13,511 nucleotides of DNA. Origin: Baffinella frigidus (lineage: Eukaryota; Cryptophyceae; Cryptomonadales; Baffinellaceae). Below, one piece after another: positions 12,170 to 13,511 of the stretch (position 1 is the stretch's first letter; every line of letters begins with the position of its first letter). Under the pieces are notes generated by a model, which saw only the letters and a list, made by a program, of their open reading frames with translations, was not told where the DNA came from and did no database searches. The stretch covers positions 77,820 through 91,330 of the forward strand of contig MU646317.1 in the NCBI GenBank assembly GCA_026770585.1, written 5' to 3'. The translations under genes were made by a program, and so were the position numbers.

Positions 12170-13511
12170 ATGGAGGGACCTGCGCACGTGGAACCTCCCG
12201 TCAAGGCGATGTCTCCTGCCCGGCGGAAGCCTCCCCCGACTCTCAAGGGCCCGAGCGACAATGTGCTTCTCCAACAGCGGCTCCCGATGCAGCAGCTGGT
12301 CTTCACGACGCGCTGCACGGTCGCCACGCTGATCATGTTGGGAGCAGTGTTCATCGTCATCGGCGTCCTCTGCCTCGAGTGGCAGGCCGAGAGCGTGGTG
12401 ACGAATTTTGTTTATTATGACCAGACCCTGAACCAGGCCAGCAACGCGCCGTGCCAGTCAGAGTCGGGCGTTTGCTCCTTCGAGTTTGAGGTGGCTAAGG
12501 AGATCCCAGCTCCAGTGTACATGTACTACTCGCTCACGAACTTCTATCAAAACCACCGGCGGTACATCAACTCTCGGGAGGACCGGCAGCTGCGCGGGAC
12601 GTTCGGGGACGAGTTCGGCGACACGGAGAAGGGGTTCCCGGCGTGCCAGCTCTTCGAGAGCTACGAGGTGGGGGCGGACAAGGTGAAGGTGTTCCAGTAC
12701 CCGTGCGGGCTGGTCGCGAAGAGCGTCTTCAACGACACCTTCTCGCTCTCCACCGCGGTAAACCCGAGCCCCTAAACCCTATCCAAACCTACACTGGTGA
12801 CTAATATTTTTTGAACCTGCTAGAGGATACCCTAAACCCTAGACCCTAAACCCTAAACCCTAAACCCTAAACAAGGCGGGGGATGCCGTGCCATGGCGAA
12901 AGGAAGGGATCGCGTGGACCGCGAGCAAAGGCGGGATCTTCCAGTACAAGTCCGAGGCCTGGCACCGCGAGCACTGCTACTCTCTCGGGGGGGGGGACTT
13001 CGACCACTCGGGCTTCGGTGCCTAAACCCTAATCACTAAAACCTAAACCCTAAACCCTAAACCGTGAGTGCTGAACCCTAAACCCTAAACCCTAAACCAG
13101 GTGAAGAATTGCGGGGGTTCAATGGCACCGGGAATGTCACACGAAGCCGGTATTGCCCAAACCCCAAACCCCAAACCCCAAACCCCAAACCCCAAACCAA
13201 AACCCCAAACCCAAACCCTAAATCTTAAACAATGACCCATAAAAAAATTAAAAAACAGGTATTTTCAAACCCTACACCCTGAACCCCAAACCCTAAACCC
13301 TAAACCCTAAACTCTAAACCCCAAACTCTCAACCCCAAACGCTCAACGGTACACCCTAAACTCTGAACAACAACCCATAAAAACATTACAAACAGGTCAT
13401 TCCAAACCCTCGACCCTACACCAGGTACGACTGCTGGCACTCGATGGGCGAACCCCAAACCCCAAACCCTAAACCCCAAACTCTCAAGCCGAAACGGTAA
13501 ACGGTACTCGG
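12170..13511 (+). CDS. CDC50/LEM3 family protein, P4-ATPase flippase beta subunit (3' end beyond window)
   Basis: Exon 1 (12170-12757) encodes 196 residues. It has a proline-rich cytosolic start, the family signature QQRLP (35-39), one transmembrane segment at about 46-69, then a luminal domain with cysteines at 95 and 102, PVYMYYSLTNFYQNHRRYI (115-133), SREDRQLRG and PCGLVAKSVFNDTF (178-191). Exon 2 (12876-13017) continues in phase with EGIAWTASKGGIFQY, the family's GIAW block. Members chaperone P4-ATPases out of the ER and are needed for phospholipid flipping. They have a second C-terminal transmembrane segment, which must lie beyond the window. The start at 12170 is the first ATG of the open frame, and the position of QRLP fits usual N-terminal lengths. 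All introns are telomere-like repeat. Confidence 0.93.
12758..12875 (+). repeat. Intron 1 of the CDC50-like gene: telomere-repeat intron
   Basis: 118 bases, donor GTAAAC, acceptor CTAAACAAG. It begins with a few telomere-like units and ends in about five CCCTAAA units running into the acceptor. Splicing joins exon 1 and exon 2 on a codon boundary and restores the family order NDTF...GIAW, so the intron call is well supported. Confidence 0.88.
13018..13100 (+). repeat. Intron 2 of the CDC50-like gene: telomere-repeat intron
   Basis: 83 bases. The proposed donor is GTGCCT, and the acceptor is CTAAACCAG, identical in form to intron 6 of the SLATT-like gene. Almost all of it is CCCTAAA or a close variant. 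Reading through instead of splicing meets a TAA four bases after the donor. Confidence 0.7.
13101..13149 (+). CDS. Candidate exon 3 of the CDC50-like gene
   Basis: A 49-base non-repetitive island lies between the AACCAG acceptor and a GTATTG donor. In the phase set by exon 2 it reads GEELRGFNGTGNVTRS, with two N-glycosylation-type sequons (NGT and NVT) that would suit a luminal loop. The sequence is not one I can align to the family from memory, so its inclusion rests on splice sites, open phase and lack of repeat. Confidence 0.5.
13150..13424 (+). repeat. Intron 3 of the CDC50-like gene: CCCCAAA/CCCTAAA array with duplicated acceptor-like segment
   Basis: Telomere-like units fill most of this stretch. 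A segment of about 38 bp with ACCCATAAAAA and ACAGGT is present twice (about 13231-13268 and 13371-13408). Each copy has a potential AG acceptor, so the true 3' site is ambiguous. CACCAG at 13424 precedes the next non-repetitive bases. Confidence 0.55.
13425..13451 (+). CDS. Possible exon 4 fragment of the CDC50-like gene
   Basis: A non-repetitive island after CACCAG reads YDCWHSMG in the phase left by candidate exon 3. It then passes into CCCCAAA units without a GT donor until about 13495. The exon may be longer and include translated repeat, or the phase may differ. It is reported only as a possibility. Confidence 0.25.
13452..13511. repeat. Telomere-like units at the window edge
   Basis: CCCCAAA and CCCTAAA units continue to about 13480. 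The last bases contain ACGGTAAACGGTAC, which offers possible GT donors, but the feature is cut by the window end. Confidence 0.6.

Noticed and set aside
12486-12686. An arginine/threonine-rich open frame inside the CDC50 exon
   Set aside because: It is a shadow frame of a strongly supported coding exon.
1-13511. tRNA, rRNA, spliced-leader or other standard RNA genes
   Set aside because: No cloverleaf with paired arms, no rRNA-like conserved blocks and no dinoflagellate spliced-leader sequence were found by eye.

Overview
The window looks like nuclear DNA from a eukaryotic microbe. Plant-type telomere repeats (CCCTAAA/TTTAGGG) and close variants are scattered throughout, on both strands and mostly inside introns. 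Coding sequence is broken into short GT-AG exons, and small transposons and foldback repeats fill most of the rest. A photosynthetic alveolate, such as a chromerid (Chromera-like) or a dinoflagellate, would fit. This is inference: no marker gene fixes the lineage, and the visible introns use ordinary GT-AG sites.

Two genes can be supported, both on the plus strand. Gene 1 (about 2436-5910, possibly starting further upstream) is a seven-exon gene rebuilt by hand. Its exons join with perfect reading-phase agreement into about 151-159 codons with two transmembrane segments and the motifs of the SLATT/DUF4231-like family. Its introns hold telomere-like arrays, microsatellites, small transposons and decayed copies of its own exons. 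A second, decayed copy of its C-terminal coding sequence lies just downstream (6165-6363). That copy lacks the telomere-repeat intron and is split by a 146-bp MITE. Gene 2 (12170 to the right edge) is a CDC50/LEM3 family protein, the beta subunit of P4-ATPase lipid flippases. Its 196-codon first exon is unmistakable, and every visible intron is made mostly of telomere-like repeat.

Layout: 1-800, degenerate telomere-like DNA and short repeats; 800-2430, inverted-repeat elements with one possible upstream exon (1485-1566); 2436-5910, the SLATT-like gene; 5900-11300, a dense mosaic of at least six families of small terminal-inverted-repeat or foldback elements (several with two to five copies in the window), GC-rich repeats and no convincing gene; 11282-12170, unique-looking DNA upstream of the flippase-subunit gene; 12170-13511, that gene, cut off by the window edge.

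Both genes encode membrane proteins, but nothing indicates that they work together. The most unusual features are telomere-repeat introns, repeated duplication of exon-intron junctions, and MITE families with preserved hairpin structure.
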